Shown: one piece after another, positions 44,375-53,311 of the stretch
How positions within the stretch are numbered: the stretch's first letter is position 1
Layout: the number at the start of each line of letters is the position of its first letter
DNA from: Sphingosinicella sp. YJ22
Lineage (GTDB): Bacteria; Pseudomonadota; Alphaproteobacteria; Sphingomonadales; Sphingomonadaceae
NCBI RefSeq assembly: GCF_011320075.1
Contig: NZ_JAANPA010000004.1
Span: 36,921 to 100,920, forward strand
Length of the DNA stretch: 64,000 bases
Direction: 5' to 3'
The notes under the pieces: model-generated
The model's input: only the letters and a program-made list of their open reading frames with translations
Databases searched by the model: none
What the model was told of the DNA's origin: nothing
Position numbers and translations under genes: made by a program

Positions 44375-45534
44375 ACGTGGATCTTTCCAGTCACCCGGCG
44401 CGCGACGGCGCGCGCCTCGGCATCGATCTCCAGTACCGCCTCGATCGTCGCCGGCGTGGGCGGATCGTAGGCGGCCATGACGTCCCCTACAATTGCGGCG
44501 ATATCAAGGAAGCCGATCGACCGCGCAAGATAGGATGCGACGGCCACCTCGTTGGCTGCGTTGAGAATCGCCGGCTTGGCCCCGCCCTCGGCCAAAGCCT
44601 GCCTTGCCAGGGCCAGCGCGGGGAAGCGCTCGAAGTCCGGCGCCTCGAAGTCGAGCCGGGCGATCGTGGCGAGATCGAGGCCGGTGCACGGGGTCGCCAT
44701 GCGTTGCGGCCAGGCGAGCGTGTAGGCGATCGGCACCCGCATGTCGGCCGGGCCGAGCTGGGCGAGCAGAGAGCCGTCGCAATATTCGACGAGGCTGTGG
44801 ACGATCGACTGCGGGTGGACGACCGCCTCGAGCTGGTCCGCCTTGACCGGGAACAGATGGTAGGCCTCGATCAGCTCGAGTCCCTTGTTCATCAGGGTCG
44901 CCGAATCGACCGAGATCTTGGCGCCCATCGACCAATTGGGGTGGGCGACCGCCTGTTCGGGGGTGGCGGCGCGCATCTCGTCCAGGGTCCAGGTGCGGAA
45001 CGGGCCGCCGCTGGCGGTGAGGATGATCCGGCGGATCTCGGCCGCGCGCGCGCCGTGAAGGCACTGGAATACGGCATTGTGCTCGGAATCGACCGGCAGC
45101 AGGGTCGCGCCCGAGCGCCGCGCCGCCTCGGTCATCAAGGCGCCGGCAGAGACCAAAGCCTCCTTGTTGGCGAGCGCGACGATTCCGCCGCCTTCGAGCG
45201 CGCGCATCACCGGGGCGAGCCCGGCGGTGCCGACGATCGCCGCCATGGTCCAGTCGGCCTGCGCTCCGGCCGCTTCGATGATCGCCTCGCGGCCGGCCGA
45301 AACAGCGACATTGGTGCCGGCGAGCGCTGCCTTGAGCTCGTCGAAACGGGCCGGGTCGCCGATCACCGCGCGCTCGGGGCGGAAATTGCGGGCGAGCTCG
45401 GCGAGCCCGGCGACGTCGCTGTTGGCGGTGAGCGCGACGATCTCGAACGCGCCCTCCCCTTCACGCTCTATCAGGTCGAGGGTCGAGCGGCCGACCGACC
45501 CGGTCGCACCCAATATGGTGATTCGCCTCGCCAT
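44371..45534 (-). CDS. dxr: 1-deoxy-D-xylulose-5-phosphate reductoisomerase
   Basis: NADPH-dependent second enzyme of the MEP isoprenoid pathway, 387 residues. NADPH motif GATGSVGRSTLDL at the N-terminus, KEALVSAG, metal-binding PVDSEHNAVFQ, and the TASGGPFR loop; MNKGLELIEA is also conserved. Between cdsA (3 bp upstream) and rseP (overlapping). The same pathway is represented by ispDF near 6 kb. Confidence 0.97.
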   Translation of the reverse strand: MARRITILGATGSVGRSTLDLIEREGEGAFEIVALTANSDVAGLAELARNFRPERAVIGDPARFDELKAALAGTNVAVSAGREAIIEAAGAQADWTMAAIVGTAGLAPVMRALEGGGIVALANKEALVSAGALMTEAARRSGATLLPVDSEHNAVFQCLHGARAAEIRRIILTASGGPFRTWTLDEMRAATPEQAVAHPNWSMGAKISVDSATLMNKGLELIEAYHLFPVKADQLEAVVHPQSIVHSLVEYCDGSLLAQLGPADMRVPIAYTLAWPQRMATPCTGLDLATIARLDFEAPDFERFPALALARQALAEGGAKPAILNAANEVAVASYLARSIGFLDIAAIVGDVMAAYDPPTPATIEAVLEIDAEARAVARRVTGKIHV

Positions 45535-45537
45535 GGT

Positions 45538-46434
45538 TCAGCCGGTCCACAGCCCCGCCATCAGCACGGCGAGGGTCGCGACGCTGACCGCCATCAGCCC
45601 GTCGACCCGGTCGAGCACGCCGCCATGTCCGGGCAGGATGGTGCCGCTGTCCTTGACCCCGCAGCGCCGCTTGACCCAGCTCTCGTAGAGGTCGCCGCTC
45701 TGCGCGATCACCGCCATCACCGCGCCGAGCCAGGTGAACGGCGCGCCCAGCGCGAAGAAGTCGGCGGCGAGCCAGCCGCAGATCCCGGCGCCGGCCGCCC
45801 CTCCGATCAGGCCCGCCCAGGTCTTGGCCGGGCTGATCCGCGGCGCCAGCTTGGGACCGCCGATCGACTTGCCGGCGAAATAGGCGAAGATGTCGGTCGC
45901 CCAGGTGACGATCATCACCCAGAAAATGAGGCCGAAGCCGATCGCCCAGCTCATCACCAGCAAGGCGAACGCCGGAACCGCGACATAGACGAAGCCCCAT
46001 CCGAGCGTCGGCCGCCGGCTCGCGAGGGCGAGCAGAAGGCCCGTGGCGAGCGCCGCGGCCATCGCGTACCAGACCGGCGTGAAGGTGGCGTCGTCGATCG
46101 CCCACATCTCCTCGCCGCTGTCGAGGCGGATCGTGTCGATCGCCCCGGCGGGATAGAGATATTCGCCACCGCCGAGCAGCAGCAGCGCGAGCAAGGCGAC
46201 GCCGAGCCAGGTCCACGGCCAGGCGACGCGGTGCATGTCGGCCCATTCGGCCAGGGTGATCGCAGCGGCGATGGTGATGAGGATCCTGAGCGGCCAGCCG
46301 CCGAACCAGATCGCGACGCTCGCCACCGCGATCATCAGAACGCCCATAACGAAGCGGGTCGGCAGATCGGGCACGTGGCCGGGCGTTCCGGCGAGCGGCG
46401 GAACCGCGTTCGGCTCGGGCGGACGCTCGCTCAC
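45538..46434 (-). CDS. cdsA: phosphatidate cytidylyltransferase
   Basis: Integral membrane enzyme of 298 residues making CDP-diacylglycerol for all phospholipids. Multiple hydrophobic segments and the signature region near the C-terminus (SPAKTWAG, VKRRCGVKDSGTILPG, HGGVLDRVDGL) are intact. The start GTG 46434 overlaps the uppS stop (GTGA); the open frame continues upstream into uppS without homology. Supplies PssA encoded near 52 kb. Confidence 0.95.
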   Translation of the reverse strand: MSERPPEPNAVPPLAGTPGHVPDLPTRFVMGVLMIAVASVAIWFGGWPLRILITIAAAITLAEWADMHRVAWPWTWLGVALLALLLLGGGEYLYPAGAIDTIRLDSGEEMWAIDDATFTPVWYAMAAALATGLLLALASRRPTLGWGFVYVAVPAFALLVMSWAIGFGLIFWVMIVTWATDIFAYFAGKSIGGPKLAPRISPAKTWAGLIGGAAGAGICGWLAADFFALGAPFTWLGAVMAVIAQSGDLYESWVKRRCGVKDSGTILPGHGGVLDRVDGLMAVSVATLAVLMAGLWTG

Positions 46435-47207
46435 AGGCCACCGTAGCGGCGCTCGCGCCGCGCATATTCGTCGAGGGCGGCGCGAAGCTGGTCGGCGCCG
46501 AAATCCGGCCACAGGGTGTCGGTGAAGATCAGCTCGGCATAGGCCGCCTGCCACAGCAGGAAATTGGACAGGCGATATTCGCCCGAGGTGCGGATGAGCA
46601 GGTCGAGCGGCGGCAAGCCGCTGGTGTCGAGCACCGAATCGACCATCGCCTCGTCGATCGCGTCCGGCGCCAGCGCGCCGGCGGCGATCCGCCCGCCGAG
46701 GGTCCGCATCGCCCGAACCAGTTCGCCGCGGGCGCCGTAGTTAAGCGCGACCGCGACCGTCATCCGGCCATTGTCCCTGGTCCGCTCGATCGCCTTGTCG
46801 ACCATCCTGGCGACGTCGGGCGCGAAGGCGTTGTGGTCGCCGAGCACGCGCAGCCGCACGCCTTCCTTGTGGAAGCCGTCCAGCTCCTTCTGGATGTAGA
46901 AGCGAAGCAGGCCGGTGAGGTCGTTGATCTCTTCTTCCGGGCGGCGCCAGTTCTCCGACGAGAAGGCGTAGAGGGTCAGGCACTCGACCCCGGCCTCGCC
47001 GGCCGCGCGGACCGCGCGGCGGGCGGCCTCGGCGCCCTGCTTGTGGCCGGCGCCGCGCGGAAGCCCGCGCGCCTTCGCCCAACGGCCGTTGCCGTCCATG
47101 ATGATGGCGACGTGGCGCGGCACGCGCGGGTCGCGCGGCCCGGCGGCGTCCGGCTGCGGCTTTCCCGCCATCGCGGGAGGGGCGGCTGAAGCCGGACGGA
47201 CGCTCAC
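46431..47207 (-). CDS. uppS: isoprenyl transferase (undecaprenyl diphosphate synthase)
   Basis: cis-Prenyltransferase of 258 residues producing the undecaprenyl carrier. [17 protein letters not shown] (catalytic Asp), FSSENWRRP and [18 protein letters not shown], then [14 protein letters not shown] are all present. I use GTG 47207, which overlaps the frr stop (GTGA); this gives a 30-residue Pro/Ala-rich N-terminus. ATG at about 47172 is an alternative. Confidence 0.95.
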   Translation of the reverse strand: MSVRPASAAPPAMAGKPQPDAAGPRDPRVPRHVAIIMDGNGRWAKARGLPRGAGHKQGAEAARRAVRAAGEAGVECLTLYAFSSENWRRPEEEINDLTGLLRFYIQKELDGFHKEGVRLRVLGDHNAFAPDVARMVDKAIERTRDNGRMTVAVALNYGARGELVRAMRTLGGRIAAGALAPDAIDEAMVDSVLDTSGLPPLDLLIRTSGEYRLSNFLLWQAAYAELIFTDTLWPDFGADQLRAALDEYARRERRYGGL

Positions 47208-47761
47208 TTCTGGAGGATTTCTTTCTCTTTGGCGGCGACGACCTGGTCGATCTCCTTGACCGCCTCGTCGGTCAGCTTCTGGACCTCGGCGTCGAGACGC
47301 TTGTGGTCGTCCTCGCTGATTTCCTTCTTCTTCTCGTCGGTCTTCAGCGCGTCCATGCCGTCGCGGCGCACGTTGCGGACCGCGATCTTGGCCTTCTCGG
47401 CATATTGGTGCGACAGCTTGGCGAGCTCCTTGCGCCGCTCCTCGGTCAGGTCCGGGATCGGCAGGCGGATATTCTGCCCGTCGGTGATCGGGTTGATGCC
47501 GAGGCCGGCATTGCGGATCGCCTTCTCGACCGCGCTGATATTCGACTTGTCCCACACCTGCACCGACAGCAGCCGCGGCTCGGGCGCCGACACCGTGGCG
47601 ACCTGGTTCAAGGGCATGTTGGCACCGTAGACGTCGACCTGGATCGGATCGAGCAGAGTGGTCGAGGCGCGGCCGGTGCGCAGGCCCCCGAGATCGTGCT
47701 TCAGCGCCTCGACGGCGCCGTGCATGCGGCGCTGAATGTCGTCCTTGTTATAGGCCGGCAT
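47204..47761 (-). CDS. frr: ribosome recycling factor
   Basis: Protein of 185 residues that splits post-termination ribosomes with EF-G. Conserved [46 protein letters not shown]. Start ATG 47761 ([13 protein letters not shown]) follows GGGAGGAC; another ATG 15 bp upstream is less likely. It overlaps the pyrH 3' end by 14 bp. Confidence 0.97.
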   Translation of the reverse strand: MPAYNKDDIQRRMHGAVEALKHDLGGLRTGRASTTLLDPIQVDVYGANMPLNQVATVSAPEPRLLSVQVWDKSNISAVEKAIRNAGLGINPITDGQNIRLPIPDLTEERRKELAKLSHQYAEKAKIAVRNVRRDGMDALKTDEKKKEISEDDHKRLDAEVQKLTDEAVKEIDQVVAAKEKEILQK

Positions 47762-48497
47762 CTTGTCCTCCCTCATTCTTGTCGCTCTGGACGATCGTCG
47801 CCACCCCTGCCCCGTCGAGCACGCTGGCGAGATTGCCCTGCTCGCGGATGTTGAAGACGACGATCGGAATGTTGTTGTCGCGGCACAAGGCCACGGCGCT
47901 GGCGTCCATCACCTTCAGATCCTCGCTGAGGACCTTGTTGTAAGTCACTGAATCATAGCGCTGCGCGCTCGCCACCTTCTTCGGATCGGCGCTGTAGATG
48001 CCGTCGACGCTGGTGCCCTTGAACAAAGCGTCGCAATTCATCTCGGCGGCGCGGAGGGCAGCGGCGGTGTCGGTGGTGAAATAGGGATTGCCGGTTCCGG
48101 CGGCGAAGATCACCACCCGGCCCTTCTCCATGTGGCGCACGGCACGGCGGCGGATATAGGGTTCGGACACGGTCGCCATCGGAATCGCCGACTGGACGCG
48201 GGTGTCGACGCCGATCTTCTCGAGGGCGTTCTGCATGGCGAGCGCGTTCATCACGGTCGCGAGCATGCCCATATAGTCGCCGGTGGCGCGGTCGAAGCCC
48301 TTGGCGGCGCCGGCGAGGCCGCGGAAGATGTTGCCGCCGCCGATGACCAGGCACAGCTCGTGGCCGGCTTCCTTGGCCTGTTTGATTTCCTCGGCGAGGC
48401 GGCCGACCGTCTCTGGCTCGATTCCGAACTGCCCTTCGCCCATCAGGGCCTCGCCGGACAGCTTCAGAAGGATGCGGTTGAAGCGCGGGCGCGGCAT
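47748..48497 (-). CDS. pyrH: uridylate kinase
   Basis: Bacterial UMP kinase of 249 residues (amino-acid kinase fold, usually hexameric and GTP-activated). [39 protein letters not shown] and [10 protein letters not shown] are the family landmarks. Start ATG 48497 (MPRPRFNRI); the open frame upstream is intergenic. A 110-bp gap with a GC-rich dyad separates it from tsf. Confidence 0.97.
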   Translation of the reverse strand: MPRPRFNRILLKLSGEALMGEGQFGIEPETVGRLAEEIKQAKEAGHELCLVIGGGNIFRGLAGAAKGFDRATGDYMGMLATVMNALAMQNALEKIGVDTRVQSAIPMATVSEPYIRRRAVRHMEKGRVVIFAAGTGNPYFTTDTAAALRAAEMNCDALFKGTSVDGIYSADPKKVASAQRYDSVTYNKVLSEDLKVMDASAVALCRDNNIPIVVFNIREQGNLASVLDGAGVATIVQSDKNEGGQDAGL

Positions 48498-48607
48498 AGG
48501 GTTTTCGGGTCCGTTCGGCGTCTGCGGGCTGGGGTGGCGCACCTTAGTAAGGAGACGCCACCCTGCCAAGCATCTTGCCCCGGCCTCGCCGGCCGGGCGC
48601 CATGGGT

Positions 48608-49555
48608 TCAGGCGACCGGCTCGGCCTTCTGGGCCACGCCGGACGCGGCGGCGACTTCGGCGGCGAAGTCGCTCTCCTGCTTCTCGATGCCCTCGCCGAG
48701 CTGGAAGCGGATATAGGCGTTGAGCGTGACCGGAGCGCCAAGCTCCTTGCCCTTGGCGGCGATCACGTCCTCGACCTTGGTCTTGTTGTCCATCACGAAG
48801 AGCTGCGACAGGAGCGCATTCTCCTTGCGGAACTTGGCGATGCCGCCCTCGACCATCTTGGCGACGATGTCGGCGGGCTTGCCGGACTCGTTGGCCTTCT
48901 CGGTGGCGATGGCGCGCTCGCGCTCGACCAGGGCCGGGTCGAGATCCTCGCCGCGCAGCGCCAGCGGGTTGGCCGCGGCGATGTGCATGGCGAGCTGCTT
49001 GCCGAGCGTCTCGAGCTCGGCCTGGTCGGCCGAGCTTTCGAGCGCGACGAGAACGCCGATCTTGCCGAGGCCCGGAGCGGCGGCGTTGTGCACGTAAGGC
49101 ACGACCCGGCCCTGGCCGACCTGGAGCACCGCGGTGCGGCGCACCGACTGGTTCTCGCCGATGGTGGCGATGTTGCTGGTCAGCTTCTCCTCGACCGTCC
49201 CGCCGCCCGGATAGGCGGCGGCGAGCAGGCTCGCGGCGTCGTCGGCGCCCTGCAGCGCAAGGCTCGCGACGGTACGGACGAAGTCCTGGAACTGGTCGTT
49301 CTTGGCGACGAAGTCGGTCTCGGAATTGACCTCGACGACGGCGCCGCGATTGCCCTCGACGGCGACCCCGATCAGACCCTCGGCGGCGACCCGGCCCGAC
49401 TTCTTGGCGGCGGCGGCAAGACCCTTGGCGCGCAGCCAGTCGACCGCGGCTTCCATGTCGCCATTGGTCTCGGCGAGCGCCTTCTTGCAGTCCATCATGC
49501 CCGCGCCGGTGCGCTCGCGCAGTTCCTTGACGGTCGCGGCGGTCACTTCAGCCAT
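48608..49555 (-). CDS. tsf: elongation factor Ts
   Basis: Nucleotide exchange factor for EF-Tu, 315 residues. N-terminal UBA-like [16 protein letters not shown], the TDFVAKND core, and VALESSAD / [11 protein letters not shown] in the second subdomain. Downstream of rpsB with a 119-bp gap that contains paired GC-rich hairpins. Confidence 0.97.
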   Translation of the reverse strand: MAEVTAATVKELRERTGAGMMDCKKALAETNGDMEAAVDWLRAKGLAAAAKKSGRVAAEGLIGVAVEGNRGAVVEVNSETDFVAKNDQFQDFVRTVASLALQGADDAASLLAAAYPGGGTVEEKLTSNIATIGENQSVRRTAVLQVGQGRVVPYVHNAAAPGLGKIGVLVALESSADQAELETLGKQLAMHIAAANPLALRGEDLDPALVERERAIATEKANESGKPADIVAKMVEGGIAKFRKENALLSQLFVMDNKTKVEDVIAAKGKELGAPVTLNAYIRFQLGEGIEKQESDFAAEVAAASGVAQKAEPVA

Positions 49556-49581
49556 GTCTCATATCCTCTTTGCATGATCCT

Positions 49582-49663
49582 CCCCTCCCGCTTGCGGGAG
49601 GGGCTGGAGGAGGGATTGTCGAAACAGCCCCTCCCCTCGATCCCCTCCCGCAAGCGGGAGGGG
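49582..49663. repeat. paired palindromic hairpins between rpsB and tsf
   Basis: Two near-identical perfect hairpins, each with a 10-bp stem CCCCTCCCGC/GCGGGAGGGG and a 2-nt loop (TT at 49592-49593, AA at 49652-49653), at 49582-49603 and 49642-49663. Between them AGGGGCTG and CAGCCCCT can also pair. This is a REP/BIME-like element inside the rpsB-tsf operon and shares the GGGAGGGG-type core with the element near 16.8 kb. Confidence 0.75.
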
Positions 49664-49674
49664 AAGTCAGGTGT

Positions 49675-50433
49675 TTAGGCGTCGGCTAGCGCGGCTTCGG
49701 CCGGCGGCTCGTCCATCGCGCCGACGTCCTGGCCGCGGGCGGCGGCGCCGCCCTGCTTGCCGGCGAGCACCGCGTCGGCGACCGCGTCGGTGTAGAGGCG
49801 GATGGCGCGGCTGGCGTCGTCATTGCCGGGGACCGGGAAGGCGATGCCGTTCGGGCTGACATTGGTGTCGAGGATGGCAACGACCGGGATGCCGAGCACG
49901 TTGGCTTCCTTGATCGCCAGCTCTTCCTTGTTGGCGTCGATCACGAAGATCACGTCGGGAAGGCCGCCCATGTCGCGGATGCCGCCGAGCGACAGCTCGA
50001 GCTTGTCGCGCTCGCGGGTGAGCTGGAGGACTTCCTTCTTGGTCAGGCCCGCGGTGTCGCCGGCGAGCTGCTCCTCGAGCGCCTTGAAGCGCTTGATCGA
50101 GCCCGAGATGGTCTTCCAGTTGGTCAGCATGCCGCCGAGCCAGCGGTGGTTGACATAATGCTGGCCGCAGCGGCGGGCCGCCTCGGCGATCGGGTCCTGG
50201 GCCTGGCGCTTGGTGCCGACGAACAGCACCTTGCCGCCGGCGCCGACGCTCGAGCGGACGAAGTCGAGAGCGCGGGCGAACAGGCCGACGGTCTGCGACA
50301 GGTCGATGATGTGGACGCCGTTGCGATCGCCGAAGATGTAAGGCTTCATCTTCGGGTTCCAGCGGTGGGTCTGGTGGCCGAAATGCGCGCCAGCCTCGAG
50401 CAATTGCTGCATCGTGACGTCGGTGGACGCCAT
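49675..50433 (-). CDS. rpsB: 30S ribosomal protein S2
   Basis: Small-subunit protein of 252 residues. Begins [20 protein letters not shown]; conserved [36 protein letters not shown] and [11 protein letters not shown]. The C-terminus has an Ala-rich acidic extension. Start ATG 50433, with AAGGAGACT upstream; the longer open frame covers only the leader. Confidence 0.98.
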   Translation of the reverse strand: MASTDVTMQQLLEAGAHFGHQTHRWNPKMKPYIFGDRNGVHIIDLSQTVGLFARALDFVRSSVGAGGKVLFVGTKRQAQDPIAEAARRCGQHYVNHRWLGGMLTNWKTISGSIKRFKALEEQLAGDTAGLTKKEVLQLTRERDKLELSLGGIRDMGGLPDVIFVIDANKEELAIKEANVLGIPVVAILDTNVSPNGIAFPVPGNDDASRAIRLYTDAVADAVLAGKQGGAAARGQDVGAMDEPPAEAALADA

Positions 50434-50461
50434 AGGTAGTCTCCTTCCGGTTCTGCCTCTG

Positions 50462-50496
50462 CGGTGCCTGTCACCCCGGACGTATCCAGGGCACCG
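50462..50496 (-). other. hairpin in the rpsB leader
   Basis: Seven-bp stem (50462-50468 with 50490-50496) with a 21-nt loop that itself contains a CCCCGG-type stretch. It lies between the predicted promoter and the ribosome binding site of rpsB. S2 synthesis is autoregulated through its leader in some bacteria; whether this stem serves that purpose is unknown. Confidence 0.35.
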
Positions 50497-50527
50497 GTAT
50501 GGTGGCTCCGCATGTGGGATGGGCGCG

Positions 50528-50556
50528 CACTTAGTCGCAGCGCCGGGGAAAATCAA
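50528..50556 (-). promoter_or_regulatory. candidate promoter of the rpsB-tsf operon
   Basis: On the minus strand TTGATT (50551-50556) and TAAGTG (50528-50533) at 17-bp spacing, about 95 bp upstream of the rpsB ATG. The -35 is good, the -10 weak. Placing the start of transcription near 50521 would leave an about 90-nt leader that includes the hairpin. Confidence 0.4.
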
Positions 50557-50675
50557 CGCCTTGATCGCGCCGCAGGTCGTCCCAGTCGCAGCCGCGTCGC
50601 CCGGCCGAATCAACCATGATGGAGCAAAGACGCGGCTGAACTGTTTCAGGCTGTGGACAAATTTGGGGATAGGCT

Positions 50676-50915
50676 GTGATGCATCTGTTGGCGATCCTGT
50701 TCTTCGCAGGCGTGCTGGGGGCATGCGTCGCCTTGCTCTGGTCGGTGGTCGACGAGCATCGGGCGCTCATTCTCGCCAGCCTGCCCTGGCAGCAGCGACG
50801 GCCGGCGCCCCACCTTCAGGCGATCGTCCGTCGGGTCAGTTACTGCGCGATGCCCTCGATCAGCTCCGAGACGCCGGTCCTGGCGAGGATCGTCTCCCCC
50901 GCGATGGTGCGCTGA
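50676..50915 (+). CDS. possible small single-pass membrane protein
   Basis: Reading frame of 79 residues starting GTG-ATG ([20 protein letters not shown]). One clear membrane segment (about residues 3-23) is followed by a short basic/acidic tail. The first about 55 residues have protein-like composition. The last 25 are antisense to the 3' end of psd (76-bp overlap) and may not be conserved. No function recognised; it is oriented opposite to both flanking genes. Confidence 0.45.
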   Translation: MMHLLAILFFAGVLGACVALLWSVVDEHRALILASLPWQQRRPAPHLQAIVRRVSYCAMPSISSETPVLARIVSPAMVR

Positions 50916-51580
50916 CCGAGCAGTACCTGGCTGCCGGTGGCGGCCGGCAGATAGACGTCGGTGCGGCTGCCGAAGCGGATGATTCCGACGCGCTGGCCAG
51001 CGACGACCTTCTCGCCCTCCTTGACCCAGCAGACGATTCGGCGGCCGATCAGCCCGGCGATCTGGGTGAAGGCGACGCGTGTGCCGTCCACCCCCTCGAC
51101 CAGCATATGCTGGCGCTCATTGTCCTCGCTGCCCTTGTCGAGCTCGGGATTGATCGTCTTTCCGGGGACATAGACGAGGCTCTTCACCATCCCTTCGATC
51201 GGCGAGCGGAGGATGTGGGCATCGAACAGGCTCATATAGATCGAGATTCGCACCACCGGCTCGGGCGCCAGCGCGCCGTCGTCGAGCAGCTCGCTCGGCG
51301 GCACCACGGTCGCGATCATGGTCACCGTGCCGTCGGCTGGAGCGACGATCGCGCCCTTGCGCAGAGGCGTGGTGCGGACCGGGTCGCGGAAGAAGGCGGC
51401 GATGCCGAGGCCGAAGAAAGCCACGAACCAGCCCAGCGTGTCCCAGTCGATCACCCACCAGCAGAACAGAGCGAGCGCGGCGGCGGCGACCAGGAACCGA
51501 CGCCCTTCGGGATGGACCGGTGGGATCCGCCATTGGACGCTCGCGGGGGGCGGCGGATCCGGCTTGTCGAGCGACGGCAT
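50840..51580 (-). CDS. phosphatidylserine decarboxylase family protein, copy 1
   Basis: Short (type II-like) Psd proenzyme of 246 residues that would make phosphatidylethanolamine from phosphatidylserine. It has the N-terminal MPSLDKP and membrane segment(s) at about 30-60, ends GLGIAAFFRDPVRT, and carries FGSR (Ser205 as the expected pyruvoyl-forming cleavage site). The normally conserved DVHINR reads DAHILR here, with Asn replaced by Leu. It is a paralogue of the gene at 52434-53177 with the same first six residues. The altered motif suggests this copy has diverged in activity. Confidence 0.85.
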   Translation of the reverse strand: MPSLDKPDPPPPASVQWRIPPVHPEGRRFLVAAAALALFCWWVIDWDTLGWFVAFFGLGIAAFFRDPVRTTPLRKGAIVAPADGTVTMIATVVPPSELLDDGALAPEPVVRISIYMSLFDAHILRSPIEGMVKSLVYVPGKTINPELDKGSEDNERQHMLVEGVDGTRVAFTQIAGLIGRRIVCWVKEGEKVVAGQRVGIIRFGSRTDVYLPAATGSQVLLGQRTIAGETILARTGVSELIEGIAQ

Positions 51581-51609
51581 GGGCGGACCTTAGGAAGGGT
51601 TCTGCCCGC

Positions 51610-52437
51610 TTACAACAAGGTGTCCTGCGCGGCGGGCGGTTCGGGGTCCTCGCTCTCGGGGGCCGACGCGATGCCGATCCCGCCGGTCGCGGCCAGCCGT
51701 GCGCGGAGGCGCAGATAGCTGCGCACGCTGAGCGGAATGCTGACGAGATAGCCGATCGCGAGCAGCGCCAGGGTCGTCCACGGCACCGCCACCAGCGCCG
51801 CAGCCAGCGCGACCATGACCACCACCGCTTCGAAGCGGATTCGCTGGCGCAGGCGGAATTGCGGGCGGAAGGTCGCGAGGCTGGAGACCAGCAGCAGCGC
51901 GACGATGGTGGTCCAGCCGGCCACCAGGGCCGGCATACGCAGCTCGGGCAGCCCGCTCCAGAACCACAGATAGAGCGGCAGCAGGGCCAGCAGCGCGCCG
52001 GCCGGCGCCGGCACGCCGGTCAGATAGCCATGCGGGCGATGCGGCGGGTCGGTGCGGTCGATGCCGGCGTTGAAGCGGGCGAGACGAAGCGCGCAGAACA
52101 AGGCGAGCAGCAAGGCGACCAGCCAGCCGAACCGGCCGATCCCGTTCAGCGACCAGGTGTAGAGGATGAGCGCCGGCGCGACGCCGAAGGAGATGGCGTC
52201 GGCAAGGCTGTCGAGCTCGGCGCCGAATCGGGTCTCGCCGCGCACCAGCCGAGCGATGCCGCCGTCGATTCCGTCGAGCACGGCGGCGACCAGCACCAGC
52301 AAGACCGCCGCCTCCCATTCCCCGAGCAGCGCCGCGCGAATCGCGGTGAGGCCCGAGCAGAGGCCGAGCGCCGTCACCAGATTGGGCAGGATCGCTCGGA
52401 GCGGAATGCCGCCCCGCCGGCGTCTCGGCCGTTTCAC
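51610..52437 (-). CDS. pssA: CDP-diacylglycerol--serine O-phosphatidyltransferase
   Basis: Membrane enzyme of 275 residues transferring phosphatidyl from CDP-DAG to serine. The CDP-alcohol phosphotransferase motif is complete: DGIDGGIARLVRGETRFG, then AELDSLAD. N-terminal ILPNLVTALGLCSG and about seven membrane segments. Its ATG overlaps the stop of the upstream psd copy (ATGA), and a second psd copy follows 29 bp downstream. Confidence 0.95.
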   Translation of the reverse strand: MKRPRRRRGGIPLRAILPNLVTALGLCSGLTAIRAALLGEWEAAVLLVLVAAVLDGIDGGIARLVRGETRFGAELDSLADAISFGVAPALILYTWSLNGIGRFGWLVALLLALFCALRLARFNAGIDRTDPPHRPHGYLTGVPAPAGALLALLPLYLWFWSGLPELRMPALVAGWTTIVALLLVSSLATFRPQFRLRQRIRFEAVVVMVALAAALVAVPWTTLALLAIGYLVSIPLSVRSYLRLRARLAATGGIGIASAPESEDPEPPAAQDTLL

Positions 52438-53177
52438 TGCGCGATTCCCGACACCGCGCCTTCGCCGGGGGCGGCGAGCACCGTCTCTCCCGCGACCGTG
52501 CGCTGGCCGAGCGCGACGCGCGGGGCATGGCTTTCCGGGACGAACACGTCGACCCGGCTGCCGAACCGGATCAGCCCGATTCGCTCGCCCGCCACAACCC
52601 GGTCGCCCGGCTTGACGAATGGCACGATTCGGCGCGCGACGAGGCCGGCGATCTGGATGATTCCGACGCGGAGGCCGTCGGCCTGCTCGAACACGATATA
52701 ATTGCGCTCATTCTCTTCACTGGCCTTGTCGAGGTCGGCGTTGAGGAACTTACCCGGCACATAGCTGACGTGGCGCACAACGCCGGCGACGGCGGCGCGG
52801 TTGATGTGCACGTCGAACACGCTCATGAAAATCGAGATTCGCACCAAGGTGCCTTCGCCGAGCGCCTCGGCGCCGCGCAGCTGCGGCGGCAGCGGCACCC
52901 GCTCCATCATCGTGATAAGACCGTCCGCCGGAGCGACGACCAGCCCCTCCCCTTGCGGAGTAACCCGGATCGGATCGCGGAAAAAGGACGCGATCGCCAG
53001 CGCCAGGAGCAGGAACGGCCAGCCGATGAGCGGCCATATGAAAAGCGGCGTGAAGAACAGCGTGACCAGGGCGAGCACCGCCACGATCGCGATGAATTTG
53101 TAGGATTCGCGGTGGATGGCGGGGAACCGCCACTTCACGTTCGTGGTGACGATGGGCGGCTTGTCGAGCGATGGCAT
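52434..53177 (-). CDS. psd: phosphatidylserine decarboxylase proenzyme, copy 2 (canonical)
   Basis: Short Psd of 247 residues. N-terminal membrane segments (about 28-65) are followed by FFRDPIRVTP, the intact DVHINRA motif (122-128), YVPGKFLNADLDKASEENER, and FGSR with Ser207 as the predicted self-cleavage/pyruvoyl site. Translationally coupled to pssA, so PS synthesis and decarboxylation are expressed together. Its intact motifs make it the likelier functional decarboxylase of the two copies. The start lies 134 bp from the divergent PmtA-like gene. Confidence 0.93.
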   Translation of the reverse strand: MPSLDKPPIVTTNVKWRFPAIHRESYKFIAIVAVLALVTLFFTPLFIWPLIGWPFLLLALAIASFFRDPIRVTPQGEGLVVAPADGLITMMERVPLPPQLRGAEALGEGTLVRISIFMSVFDVHINRAAVAGVVRHVSYVPGKFLNADLDKASEENERNYIVFEQADGLRVGIIQIAGLVARRIVPFVKPGDRVVAGERIGLIRFGSRVDVFVPESHAPRVALGQRTVAGETVLAAPGEGAVSGIAQ

Positions 53178-53311
53178 GGCGCGCCTCTAGCGGCCCCGGC
53201 GTCCCATTCCCAGCCCCCGGGAACGGCGTCTCGTACAGCATATGCTTGAATCGGCGCGAATTGACGAGCAGGAGGCGCCGGCAAAACCACGATTCTGAAA
53301 CGGGAACCACA

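Noticed and set aside
44377..46446. A 689-codon plus-strand open frame across dxr and cdsA
   Set aside because: Spans two genuine genes and their junction in antisense; no domain and biased composition.
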